Shown piece by piece: positions 33,001 through 44,766 of a stretch of DNA of 64,000 bases. Within the stretch, counting starts at the first letter, position 1; every line of letters begins with the position of its first letter. The notes under the pieces were generated by a model, which was not told the origin of the DNA, ran no database searches, and saw only the letters and a program-made list of their open reading frames with translations. Location of the stretch: positions 186,001 through 250,000 of the forward strand of contig QANZ01014871.1 of the NCBI GenBank assembly GCA_003254925.1, read 5' to 3'. Source of the stretch: Chamaecrista fasciculata. Lineage: Eukaryota > Streptophyta > Magnoliopsida > Fabales > Fabaceae. A program made the position numbers and the translations under genes.

Positions 33001-35428
33001 TCTGAATTTACATTGTGAAATTCTGTTGGCTTATCCTTTCCTTAATCTGATTAACTTTTCAGCTGTTCTTATATGTACATGTTAGTCCCCAGTTTAATGC
33101 CACCATGTCCTATTCCATATTAAAGCTGTGTACCTTTTGTGAGGAGGATGTTATATTATACTTACACTTGAAAGACTTCAGGTCTTCCCCAAAAATGATT
33201 GAAGGTCCAGATGGAAGAAACTTGCAGCTGCGTTTTAGGTCCCGACTGTCTCTTCCCCTTTTCACTGGAGGAAAGGTGGAAGGCGAGCAGGGTGCTGCAA
33301 TTCATGTTGTTTTGATTGATGCCAATACTGGAAACGTTGTAACATCCGGACCTGAAGCCTCTATGAAGCTTGATATTGTTGTACTTGAAGGAGATTTTAA
33401 TAATGAAGATGATGAAGGTTGGACTCAAGAAGAATTTGAAAGCCATGTGGTGAAAGAGCGTGAAGGAAAAAGACCTTTGCTGACTGGGGACCTGCAACTG
33501 ACATTGAAAGAAGGTGTTGGAACATTGGGGGAGTTGACATTTACAGATAATTCAAGTTGGATCAGAAGCCGGAAATTCAGGCTTGGCTTGAAAGTTGCCC
33601 CAGGATCTTGTGAATCCATACGAATCCGTGAAGCTAAGACAGAGGCTTTCACTGTTAAAGATCATAGAGGAGAATGTAAGATTATGATTGTGCATATTCT
33701 GTTATTTGTTATTTATTTATGACTGTTGTGCATCTCTGTTGTGTTGCATACCACCTAAAACATGTAGTTTTGTCCTTTCCAGTATATAAGAAGCACTATC
33801 CACCTGCACTGAATGATGAAGTATGGAGATTGGAAAAGATAGGCAAGGATGGGTCTTTTCACAAGAAGCTCAATAATGCAGGAATATTCACAGTTGAAGA
33901 CTTCCTTCGGCTTGTGGTTAGAGATCAACAAAAACTACGGAATGTAAGTTTAGAGTTTGCTTTTGTTTTAAAAGTTAATTATTTTCAGCCCCTTATTGGA
34001 ACTCTTACTTGTAGATCCTTGGGAGTGGTATGTCAAACAAGATGTGGGATGCTCTCTTAGAGCATGCCAAGACTTGTGTCCTAAGCGGGAAGCTCTATGT
34101 TTATTATCCAGAAGACACAAGAAATGTTGGTGTTGTTTTTAATAACGTCTATGAGTTACGTGGGCTTATATCTGGAGAACAATTTTTCTCTGCTGATTCT
34201 TTATCGGATAGTCAGAAGGTTAGTCTGCTTGTTTTTTCTTGTGACATTATTTTATACTTGTTTTTTCTAGATTGGCTTATACTCTTTGAAAGCTTCCTGC
34301 TAGGAATAGGGTAAGCTTATTATATCTTTGAAATGCATTTGCAAGTTCAGGTTTATGTAGATTCATTGGTGAAGAAGGCATATGACAATTGGGATCAGGT
34401 TGTGGAGTATGATGGAAAATCACTTTTGAGCGGTATGGAAAGTAGGAGGCCTGGCGCATCTGGAAATGAACTTCATATTGAATCAATTGATTATGGTTTA
34501 GATCATCAATTGCCACTACCAGTGCTGCCAAGTTCAGTTCCTTCTGAACAACAAATTAACTCAGGACTACCAGCTGAAGGTAAGCATCGCCATTTGCTCG
34601 AAATAAAATTATTTGGACCCTCTCTTTTTTGTTCCACCATTACCTCTGGACTCCTCTCTTTTTGGATGTTATGGATTATCAACATTTGTGTCTTTTTTTT
34701 TTTGGCCAATCAATATTTGGATTGTACGACTCTTATTATGACTCTTATTATGCGCACAGGTAGTCATGCATGTGTCGTGTGGGTGAATGATTTTTCTTTT
34801 TGTCTTGAGTGCTAGTGATTAGCTCATTTACATTTCTCTTACAGGTTATAATGATGCTCTGGTAACAAGATATCAAGCTCAGTCAATGATGGAAAATTCC
34901 AACTTGCGGACCCAGTTCGATGGGTCCTCGTATGTATCTCATGACCAGTTTATCGGCAATGCTCACCAAACCCAAAGCACCCAAAATGATCATGGTGCTG
35001 TCGGGTTAGCCCTTGGTCCTCCACAATCATCATCATCTGGGTTTCACACTGGCAGCTCTGGGATTCAGCCAACAACTCAGAATCCTTTTGATGATTGGTC
35101 GCACAACAGGGACAAGGGGGTTGACGAATTTCTTTCAGAGGAAGAAATCCGCATCAGAAGTCATGAGATGCTAGAAAATGAAGATATGCAGCACTTGCTT
35201 CGCCTCTTCAGCATGGGAGGTCATGCTTCCATAAATGTTCCTGAGGATGGCTATTCGTTCCCATCATACATGCCATCATCACCAATGCCAAACTTTGACG
35301 AGGATCGCTCTCGTTCAGGTAAAGCTGTTGTGGGATGGCTGAAGATCAAAGCAGCAATGAGATGGGGCTTCTTTATCAGAAAGATAGCAGCTGAGAAGCG
35401 GGCACAGCTAGTGGAATTAGATGAATAG
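30068..35428 (+). CDS. CBP60: CBP60 calmodulin-binding protein (CBP60B/C/D type)
   Basis: Eight exons: 30068-30180, 31084-31159, 32095-32153, 33182-33675, 33783-33943, 34015-34218, 34351-34579 and 34845-35428. They give 639 residues in frame. The start is [20 protein letters not shown], then a helix ([20 protein letters not shown]). The conserved calmodulin_bind core runs from about residue 85 ([20 protein letters not shown]) through [10 protein letters not shown] and [20 protein letters not shown] to [16 protein letters not shown] (about 350). The last 32 residues (from [20 protein letters not shown]) are the basic amphipathic helix found at the C-terminus of CBP60A-D, where calmodulin binds. 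CBP60 proteins are nuclear transcription factors of salicylate-linked immunity and growth; the intact C-terminal site separates this from SARD1 and from CBP60g, which binds calmodulin at its N-terminus. A 5'-UTR intron is likely (donor after CCCATCAG near 29711), since the leader is long. The paralogue letter is uncertain. Confidence 0.93.
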
Positions 35429-36618
35429 GTTGTTTGGACAATGATTAGTTGGATTCATAGGTAACCTTAAGATTCCACTGATATTACGCAAACGATGGGT
35501 TCTCGTGATTGGTGCCAACAAGATTGTGCACAATTCTTGATTGATGAATCTGGATATCTGATTCTGATCAGACAGGCTCTTTTGTACAGCTACCTGTACA
35601 GTTAGTTGATGTTAGGAGAAGACTGATTTTTTCCCCTTGTTAACTCCTCACTCGTCAACTTTCCTTAAGCTTTGGGTTCTTTGAGATGACGTGTTGCTTC
35701 ATTTAATGTATAGAAACAATAATGTACTTAATTATCAGGTTGCATTTGAGTTATATGGTGGTGCTCGTCACAATAATTTGCTTGAGAACTTTTCTTGATT
35801 CTGTAAAGATCTTGGTCATGGTTTTTTTTTATTATTATTTTAGAGTTGTTGCTTTTCAAAAAGATAATTAGTTTTTTTTTTTGGCCTGAATCTGAAAAAG
35901 ATAATTAGTTTTTAACTTTTAACAATATTAGTATATTTATTCCAAAAGCCATTTTAAAAATTTTAAAAACATATGATGTGTTTTGGGAATCTGGAGATCA
36001 ATGTTACAAACAACTAAGAATTTCTGCTTCTTCACCTTGAATTGGTGGGCCGATGTCCCTCACCAAAGTCCGGTCATAACTTGAATTCTCTCAACAGCGT
36101 GAATTGCTTAAACATATTATGCCTCTACAAGGACGCTCACCAAAGCTTTGTCTGTTCTACTCTCCTTGTGTTGATTGAAATCTCTTGCTCATTTAATTCT
36201 AAAATCGTCAAAGCAAGTCTTCTCAAAATACCGTTCGTGAAAACATATCAAGTATAGCCAATACCAATTTGGCTATGGTCTAGGGAACTCTATCAAGTAT
36301 ATCCACCGCTACCGGTAAGTTTTCTCTAATTATAAGGGCAATTCCAGATCCCGAATAATAGGAGAAATGCTCCATATTGTTGTTATGCATGTTTCCCCTT
36401 CGCAAACATGACCCATCGCTTTTGCATGTTGGCGAGCGAATGGCATTGGGCTTCTTTCGTCGCTTTTGTTTCTTTGAGGATGGCTTCACGTTCACGGCAA
36501 TCTCACTCTCTGGAGGAATAGCGATGGCATATTACAAATTCCCCTTTTTCTGTGTTAATGAACCATAGCGGAGGAGGAGGTGCGTACCTAGTCACACTTG
36601 TTCAAAAAAAAAAAAAAA

Positions 36619-36640
36619 NNNNNNNNNNNNNNNNNNNNNN
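36619..36640. other. Assembly gap (22 N) inside poly(A)
   Basis: N bases are flanked by about 15 A on the left and 15 A on the right. The true length of the homopolymer, or of whatever was lost, is unknown. Confidence 0.99.
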
Positions 36641-38391
36641 AAAAAAAAAAAAAAATGAAATACGTGTAAAATAACAATTTAGTTCTTTAAAAATATGAAT
36701 TTTATTATTTAACATGAATATAAAATTCAAAGTTTTAATTGGCTAGTGGAGAAATTAGTTTTCTTCTGCCAAAGTTATTAAACATAACGATTGAAAATAG
36801 AAGAAGGGCTTAGTGGAAGAAGGTCTAATTCGTTCAAATTAATTAAACACAAATCATGACCAAGTCTTCTTTCAACTCCAACTAGTAATTATCATCTAAC
36901 AACTTTAAAACAGTTTTTTTTTTCAAGTAATTTTTGGTTAAGAAAGATTTATTACTTGATAGTAGTTTCTATTCTGGCAGCAGTCGGTGTCAATATAATC
37001 AACAATTGTGCAGTGTCGGTTCAGACGGTTGGTTCAACCAGGTAAAAAATAAACCTTTTCTCTTCTTTTTCTCATCCGTAAGAGATAGACTTCGCACAAA
37101 TTCCTCACTCTTGCATATTTGTGAATTCTTTTTTCCTTGGATGAATTTCGTCACGCTTGTAGTTTGAGTATCAATTATGTTGATTCTGAGGTCCTACATT
37201 ATCATCAATTACAGACTATTGCCATTAATGAGGAGTCTTGTAAGAATGACAACACGACATAGATCTTCTTATTTAATGAGCAAAGAAAAAGGAATGGACT
37301 ATAACAACGATCACGATTCTTCTTGTTCCCCTTCCCTCGTCCTCCCGGTGATGGATTGCGTCTAGAGTCTTGACTCTTTTTCTCAAGAGTAGTCAATAAT
37401 AATGATAAGAGTCATGTCATGTTTGATCTTTTCTTCTTTAGGTGTCATGCTGGAATTAAAATTATGACTCCTTTGCATAAATGGCTGAAAGAGACAGAAA
37501 GTGAGTGACAAAGCTCACACTCGTGTTCTAGTAGTTTTCACAATCTAGACCAAGAACCCAACATTTAAAAGAAAATAATTTTTTGAAAACTTGATATAAT
37601 TTAGAAAGCAATTGTTTTAACTGTTTAAGAACATTTTTGTCCAAAAGCTTATCGTTTCTTTTTAGTGAAAGTTTGTATACTTTTTTAAATAAAAATATGT
37701 TATGAGGTCAGTTATAAAAAATATAAAATAAAATTTATTAAAATATAGTATAAATTAATATAAATGGTGAGAGTAAATGATAAGATGTAATACCTGGTTT
37801 TTGTTACTAAACAAACTCAAGCTAAGCTTAGATTGACTTTAAAACTACATAGGAGTAACATATTGTTTTTCATCTAAGCCCATTAATATAAATATTAAAT
37901 ATGATAAAAAACAAACATATGAGCCAACTCAATCATCCCATCCATTTGTGCCTTAGTACACCAAATTCATATTATCATACTAGTTAATTTTGTGTTGAAT
38001 TGTTGTATCCAAATGTAATAACAGAACTTGTTTTATATTAATGCCAAAACACGATTAATAAAATTTCATATAAAACAAACTTCTTCATCTAATTGCGATA
38101 TCTAGTCACATGTTAACTTAATTTGTCGTGGAACAAGTGTATTTTTCCTACCGACACGCCTTTACCAAATTGAACAAGGAAATGGTCTGTCTTTGATCAT
38201 TGCACATATCATCTCAGAAAAAAGAATGTCATGATGAGATTCATTGAGTTCTCCTGGGAAATTGAATGCTGAACTCTATCCATACACAAGTAATAAGTAA
38301 AGGTCAGCTTTTCTGAAGTTGCAGAAGAGGTGAATGCTGCAGAGAACAGAAGAGCAGATATAGCAGCGATTGCAACAGTTTTGTGGATGCA

Positions 38392-38460
38392 TATATAGGG
38401 CTTTGGATAACTATGAAGACAAAGCGGCACCGAAGTGACCGAACACACACATGTATATAT
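38392..38460 (+). promoter_or_regulatory. Two TATA-like boxes upstream of the XTH gene
   Basis: TATATAGG at about 38392-38399 and TATATAT at 38454-38460 lie roughly 165 and 105 bases before the ATG. Either could set the start of transcription. Motif and spacing only. Confidence 0.4.
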
Positions 38461-38562
38461 GCTTCTTTCCCTATCAATTGGAAATCAAATTACCCTCCAA
38501 AACCCCCTTACTCCAATCTTTGTTCTTCATTTCACTTAATTGTCCAATCACTACCAAACACC

Positions 38563-39766
38563 ATGGCTTGTTATTCCACTTCACAAGTCTCTTATTTTGT
38601 CTCGTCACTAGTTCTTGTGGTTGTAGTGGTCTCTGTTCTTGAGGGTACCTCTTCCAATGCCAACTTCTACCAAGACTTCGATATCACATGGGGTGGAAAT
38701 GGTCGGGCTAACATACTAAACAATGGTCAGCTTCTCACCCTTTCGCTTGACAGAGCCTCTGGTTCTGGCTTCAGGTCAAAGAACCAATACCTCTTTGGCA
38801 AAATCGACATGCAAATCAAGCTTGTACCTGGCAACTCTGCTGGCACTGTTACTGCCTACTATGTACCCTCTTTTCCTATCACCATCCCTCTATCTATGAA
38901 TTCAAAGTTCCAAACTTTAGTCTATTCCTACTAAGCACATGCATTGACATATATATGAACACATTGAAATGTTATGAAATATATGATATGTATGAAATTT
39001 TTTCTTTTTTTTATTATATTGCATTTTCTCTGTTTCATGGATATGCTCTTATTGGCTTCTTAGCAAGTTAATACAATTTGGGGAAGTAAGTTTAGAATGG
39101 TGTGTTGTATGAAATATTTCAGTGGCGGTCATCAGATGTGTGGGAGTGGGATGAGATAGACTTGGAATTCTTGGGCAATCTTAGTGGACAGCCTTATACT
39201 CTTCACACCAACATTTACACAAAAGGCAAAGGGGAGAGAGAGCAGCAATTCCGTCTCTGGTTCGACCCAACAGCTTCCTTCCACACTTACTCCATCCTTT
39301 GGAACTCCCAACGCATCATGTAACTCTTCCTTTCTCATTTTTCTTTTTTCCTTTCAATTTTGAATCTTGATGTTTCACATATAATATAATATTTTTCAGC
39401 TTTTATGTGGATGGCACGCCCATAAGAGAGTTCAGAAACTTGGAGTCTAAGGGGGTTCCGTTCCCGAAGGAGCATCCAATGAGAATACATTCGAGCATTT
39501 GGAATGCCGATGATTGGGCAACACAGGGTGGATTGGTGAAAACTGATTGGGACAAAGCGCCCTTCAAAGCGTCCTACAAAAACTTCAATGACAGATCAGC
39601 GTGCCCATCACCATCATCCTGTGCTACTTGGCTTTCTGAAGAACTCGACCTCAGAAGCAAACGCAGGCTCGCTTGGGTTCGAACCCATCACATGATCTAT
39701 GATTATTGCAGGGACGCCAAACGATTTCCTCACGGCCTGCCTCCAGAGTGTACTCTCACCAACTAG
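38563..39766 (+). CDS. Xyloglucan endotransglucosylase/hydrolase (GH16) with altered active-site motif
   Basis: Three exons, 38563-38862, 39123-39319 and 39400-39766, give 287 residues, normal for the family. Residues 1 to about 31 are a secretion signal (hydrophobic [13 protein letters not shown]). The mature protein begins [13 protein letters not shown]. The catalytic segment is [10 protein letters not shown] (109-118): Glu111 (nucleophile), Asp113 and Glu115 (acid/base) are all kept, but the usual His before DE is Trp and the usual Phe after DEID is Leu. A glycosylation site NLS (119-121) follows directly, as in most XTHs. The C-terminal XET domain has paired cysteines and ends [20 protein letters not shown]. 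XTHs cut and rejoin xyloglucan in the cell wall. Exon 1 ends at TAT|GTACCC; reading on into the intron gives a stop. Activity is probable; substrate preference may differ. Confidence 0.9.
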
Positions 39767-39966
39767 CTACACAATATCCTCACTTTCTATGTAATACTTG
39801 ATTTCAAGTATATGTAAGAGCTATATATATATATGTGTATATAATCAAATAATGTTTATATTGAACATGTAGTACTTACACAATATATGCACAGCTTTGT
39901 TCCGTTAATAATAAATTAGAAGAGGATAAGGGTATATATTTTAATTATAATAAATAATAAATTAAT

Positions 39967-40526
39967 AGGCAAAAGACTCTTTCGTGCCCCTAACGTTTGC
40001 GGTGATTTTCATTTATGCCCCTATTGTTTCATTTGTGTCAGTTGTGCCCCTATGTGAAACGTTAGTTTCAATTATGCCCCCAATTTTAATTCAATGCTAA
40101 TGTGTCAATTTTTTTTACTTGTGTGTCAATTTTTTGTTTTGAATTGAATATTTGGCAAGATGACCGGATAAATAAAACATCTTTGATTTATTTTTTATCC
40201 ACCATGGCATTTTCTATGTGGTATAAGGCTTGCGAAGATGAAGATAAAGATGTCAAAAAAATTTTAGGGTAGTAATTTTTTGGTTTAGAGATTGTAAATC
40301 CACGTAGGAAATGTCATGGTGGATAAAAAATAAATTAGGGATGTTTTATTTATCCAGTCATCTTGCCACATATTAAATTCAGAACAAAAAATTGACACAC
40401 AAGTAAAATTGGGGGCATAATTGAAACTAACATTTCACATTGAGGGCACAACTGACACAAATGAAACGTTAAGGACATAATTGAAAATCATCGCAAACGT
40501 TAGTGGCACGAAAAAGTCTTTTGCCT
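39967..40526. mobile_element. Foldback MITE with exact 8-bp TSD (AAATTAAT)
   Basis: AAATTAAT flanks it at 39959-39966 and 40527-40534. The ends AGGCAAAAGACTCTTTCGTGCC and GGCACGAAAAAGTCTTTTGCCT are inverted, and the arms match over about 150 bases or more (GTTTGCGGTGATTTTC / GAAAATCATCGCAAAC; TTAGTTTCAATTATGCCCCC / GGGGGCATAATTGAAACTAA). The 560-bp element has no coding capacity. It lies 200 bases past the XTH stop codon. Confidence 0.85.
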
Positions 40527-40534
40527 AAATTAAT

Positions 40535-42175
40535 AATTTGATGGTTAAAATAACTTGATTTTTAAAAGAGTATAATATACTTTTTCATTTTTAAATAAAC
40601 GAAATATTTTTTAATCTACTTCAAGCAAATTACAATTTTAAAAAGATTTAATTATCTTATTTTTTATGTATTGTATAATATTAAAAATATTTATCAAAAT
40701 CTTCATTTTGATCCCACCATTCCGGTAACATAAAAGGTATCCTAACCTTCATTACTTTATTTTTCATTAACCAACAATTTTATTACCATTCTCTATTCAA
40801 CTAAAACCATAACAAACACTAAAATTTTATTATATTCTATTCCGTTATCAATTATTATTTTTACTTTTATATAATTTTAAAATACTCATACAAATAAAAC
40901 TATAATTATTATACATTCTTTTAAATAATTTCACATTTCAATATTTCAATTGATCTCCAAATTACACAAGCGCTATTTTATCGTTCTATTTTATAATCAA
41001 TATTTCTCTAATAATATAAGATTACTGGAAGGGCATATTGGCAATCCAAACAAGCCCTTCGTATAATTTATCGTTTACACAATGTTTTTTTGTAGTTTCA
41101 TGAAAACAAATCGTTTAAGGTAATGTTATGGAATTCCCCTGCTATTCGTGTAACAGTCTAAGCGAAAAATAATCTCATTCGAACTATAAAAACAAAACGG
41201 TAGTGCCTTCCCACCAATTTCGACAATCAAAACTACTTTGAACCAAGTTGATTTGAATTGAACAATGACCCATAGCATTTTTTTAATCGGATGGGTCACA
41301 ATATTTTTAAATTCTTTTGTTGATTTTTATGGATTAAATACAAAAACAATTTATGAAGCCCAATATAAAATTTTACATATCTATTAGAACAAAAATAACT
41401 CATTTTTTTGACTATATTAATCTAATTATAATCATTCATATTGTGGCTTTTGTATTTTTTTTTGTAGAATAATAAAATTATGAATTTAGAAGTATATATT
41501 ATTGTTATACAAATTTTATGATTATATTTTTCTATTATGAATTATTTTTACTTAAAATAATTATATTTTTTATTTATATATTTAAATTAACTAATTATAT
41601 AAATTTTAAAAATATTTTCAATTTATTAATTGGTCTAATTTTTAAAACATTAGTTTTTAATAATTAATTTTATTTTTGCTGTGAGATTTTGTTTTTGTGG
41701 TCAATATCAGCTGTGAACTAGACAACACACACACGGCAAACACCATACAGAGTACTGACACTAGCACAGTCTCTTAAGGGCATTGTGGGGATCACCCACG
41801 CCACTTGTTATATCAACAACTTGTGTTTTGAACTCTAGGAAAAAAAAAAAGCAATTTTCTCATGCTTACGATGCTCCCCCCAAAAAAATATATTTCAATT
41901 TCAGATATGATATGTATCAAAAAAAAAAATTCAGATATGATGGTAGGTGAAAAGATAGATTTTAAAGTAAATTTATATTTTAATATTTTAAAAAAATTTA
42001 TTATAAATGTGATCATTAAAAATTTAAAATATATAATTTAACTTTTGAAAGAATTAAATGATAATTTACTGGTTTTCTATAAATTAATTTATGCATCGTT
42101 TAATCTCTTTAAAGAAAAAAAAATTGTGTATTTTAAAAAATCAGTAAATTATCATTATCTAAATTAATTTGATTG
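40535..42175. other. AT-rich intergenic DNA; no gene seen
   Basis: Low-complexity A/T sequence without a recognisable coding frame, RNA gene or well-bounded repeat. Confidence 0.55.
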
Positions 42176-42337
42176 GTGATCATTCGTAATCCGCAATTAA
42201 GATGTTTGGTTGATTTCCACGTCTTCCAAAAGAAGTGATGGGAAAGTGACTACAGAGTGAAAGAAGGCTTTACCATTTTTGAAACGCCACACATGAGTAT
42301 ATGACAGATGTGGGTGGGTAACTGTATTTCTAACTCC

Positions 42338-42339
<2 letters not shown>

Positions 42340-42397
<58 letters not shown>
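42340..42397. repeat. (ATT)n microsatellite
   Basis: About nineteen perfect ATT repeats. The poly-isoleucine frame on the minus strand is an artefact of the repeat. Confidence 0.97.
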
Positions 42398-42398
<1 letters not shown>

Positions 42399-42875
42399 AG
42401 TTTAATTATCTTCTTTCTAAATAAGTAAATATTGATTTGACAGTCACATATGAAAGAAGAAATGAGGAATGAATAAGTGTGCAGAAATGTGCAGAAATGG
42501 GAGCCCAACGTTTTGTCCGTTTCAATATATTTTTCAAAGTTAAAAATAAGGCAGTTGCGTTACGTGTACCACCTCTTTGATTTATTGCACTCTCATCACT
42601 TGCCAGTGCATCGATCCAATGTGAACATATATATATTCCTCATTATTGGGATTTGATGTAAATTGTATAGGGTGATTAATTTATTTTTATTTTGCTTTTA
42701 ATTTTTTTATTAAAAAATAGATAGAAGAGAGAAAGACTATCGAGTGGATTGTTGTAACTATCACTAGTTTTGTATCATTGCCTCCTCATCATTTATGAAC
42801 TACGTAGCGTTTAATTTATACAAGCTACGAAACGTTATAATTAACTCACACACACATATATATATATATATATGC

Positions 42876-43018
42876 AAATGTCGGGGATTCGATCCCCAAT
42901 TTATGTATGCAGCAATTAATTGGCCAGCGACAAATTTTTAAATAGAACTCAGATTCGCGAAAGATTAGTCTTTAGTCCATCAGGCTGGAATACCTTAAGC
43001 AACCAAAAAAAAAAAAAG
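42876..43018 (+). mobile_element. Possible 5'-truncated SINE with B box and A tail
   Basis: GGGGATTCGATCCCC matches a tRNA T-arm/B box (GGTTCGANTCC type). About 120 bases later the sequence ends in a 13-base A run at 43004-43016. No A box and no cloverleaf precede it; the 5' side is a (TA)n run. Target-site duplication not found. Confidence 0.4.
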
Positions 43019-43111
43019 ATTCATGTTAATTGAGTACTTATATTATAATCGTTCATAATAATTAATCTTGTTCTTTTACTTTTTATATCCCTTACTTCAT
43101 AATATTTGTTA

Positions 43112-43384
43112 CTCCCTCTGATTCTATATATTTGATGTTTTAGAAAACTTTTCTTGTTTCAAAATATCTGATGTTTTACAAATTCATATAACATTAATTA
43201 TTTTTTTATCATTCTATCCCTATTATATATAGTAGAGTTATAAATGAATAAACATTTCCTGAGTAATTTAATAGGGATAATTTAGTCTTTCTATTTCATT
43301 TTTCTTTTTATTCTAAGTGAATTAATCATTTTCTTAATATGTGTGCATTTACCTTAAACATTAGATATATAAAAACGGAGTGAG
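43112..43384. mobile_element. Stowaway-like (Tc1/mariner) MITE
   Basis: The left end CTCCCTCTGATTCTATATATTTG and the right end ATATATAAAAACGGAGTGAG are an inverted pair typical of Stowaway elements (CTCCCTCCGT...). TA dinucleotides flank both sides (43110-43111 and 43385-43386). Length 273 bp, no coding content. Confidence 0.8.
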
Positions 43385-43386
43385 TA

Positions 43387-44766
43387 TTTTAGACACGTTT
43401 TAGTATTGGATCAATAAATCTCTAATGCAGTTTTCTTTGGAATTAAAACATTTCTAACTAACCACTACACTTCTTGGCCAATAAAACAAACTGACCACTA
43501 TCTACACTTGTATTAGTTGTATATATTAGGCGGATTGACATATAAATGTACAAGTGGGTTTTCTATATTTTAATACACAAGTATAATTTTTAATTTTAAA
43601 TTTTTAAAATTATTTAAAATCATAAAGTATTTTTTTATTGTGTATTTCTTTATATTAAGAAGGTGTTCTTAAATATTTTTTTAATTTTAATTTACTCATT
43701 ATATTTGATATTAAGATAAGAAAGCAAGATAAAGTTCTTTTCTTAACAATCTTCCACCACCCTTTAAAAATAATATTGATCTATAATATTTCCAGATTAT
43801 AAAGTAATTAATTAAAAAAAATTTCTATTTCTCCACGTTCTAATATCTTGCATCTAATTTCATTGCTCAAACTTAATATACGATTATGAATATTGATGAC
43901 CAGCTTTGAATATATATTATTGTTAGTCGAAGTATACATAGAATGGGGGCTGTAAGTTTAATGAAGATTGAAGACCTAGAGCTCCTTTTATTAGAAAAAT
44001 AATTTCATTAATATGATGCATGGCTCAAATCGTTTTCTAGAATTGAAGACAACTTTTCAGATAAATTTATGGAATTGACCCAACAAAAGCAAGGAAAGAT
44101 TTAATGAAAATTTAAAAACGATTATACTTTCATCCAAACGAGTTTGTGGTGGAGACCAAAGGAAAAGACCAAACAATTAATCCGTCCGTACTATGCTATG
44201 GGAATCCTATTTTCTTTTCATTTTACTCCCTTATAATAGAATATACGAGTTATACAGTGGAATAAGATAATAATTAAGTTTAATTTATATTAATTTGAAA
44301 TAATGATTACAAATCTCTCCAATATTATAGAGTAAATAACATGCATGGTATATAACAGTGTACGGGCTGCTTTGAAAAATTAGTAAAATTTGTCTTATAA
44401 TTTAGTGATGCATTATGAATGTAAAATTTAGTTAGGGAGATAATAAGATGATAGATAGGGTGGTTTGATAAAAACAAAGATACAGATCCAACTACTATAG
44501 TTCACAATCATAAAGAGGTTGGGTAACTGGTGGCAATTAATTTCGACATTAAGGCGTGGACGCTTCTCTACCAGAAGTGTCCAGTCAACCATTGCAAGAA
44601 GCAATGTTGTATTAATTATGTTAATTACTAAGGTTTCTATGAATGAAATGAAGTCACAAGCTAAACGTCACAAATATATACAAATTTCATAATCTACTAG
44701 CTAGCTCAACACACAGTATAATATTCCAATTCAGAGCAGAGAAGAAGTCACTCAGAACAATATAAT
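43387..44766. other. Intergenic region upstream of the CASP-like gene
   Basis: AT-rich, no gene seen. A TATATA motif at 44675-44680 lies about 90 bases before the CASP-like ATG and may be its TATA box. Confidence 0.5.

Larger units (their letters stand above)
35429..38562. other. Intergenic region with assembly gap; no gene supported
   Basis: The first 400 bases are the CBP60 3' UTR. The stretch 36000-36600 has short frames in both strands, but none I recognise. The 22-N run at 36619-36640 interrupts a poly(A) tract. 36.65-38.3 kb is AT-rich with no supported gene. The end holds XTH promoter elements. Confidence 0.5.

Noticed and set aside
36042-36568. Possible LINE/RNase H remnant (minus frame with YYSGSGIALIIREN)
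   Set aside because: The resemblance to 'GIGVVIRD' of LINE RNase H is too short and no flanking domains follow in any frame.
42197-42508. 103-codon frame with a long isoleucine run
   Set aside because: Read-through of the (ATT)n microsatellite.
42876-42899. tRNA gene suggested by GGGGATTCGATCCCC
   Set aside because: No acceptor stem, D arm or anticodon arm at the right distance upstream; the 5' side is a TA repeat. Kept only as a possible SINE remnant.
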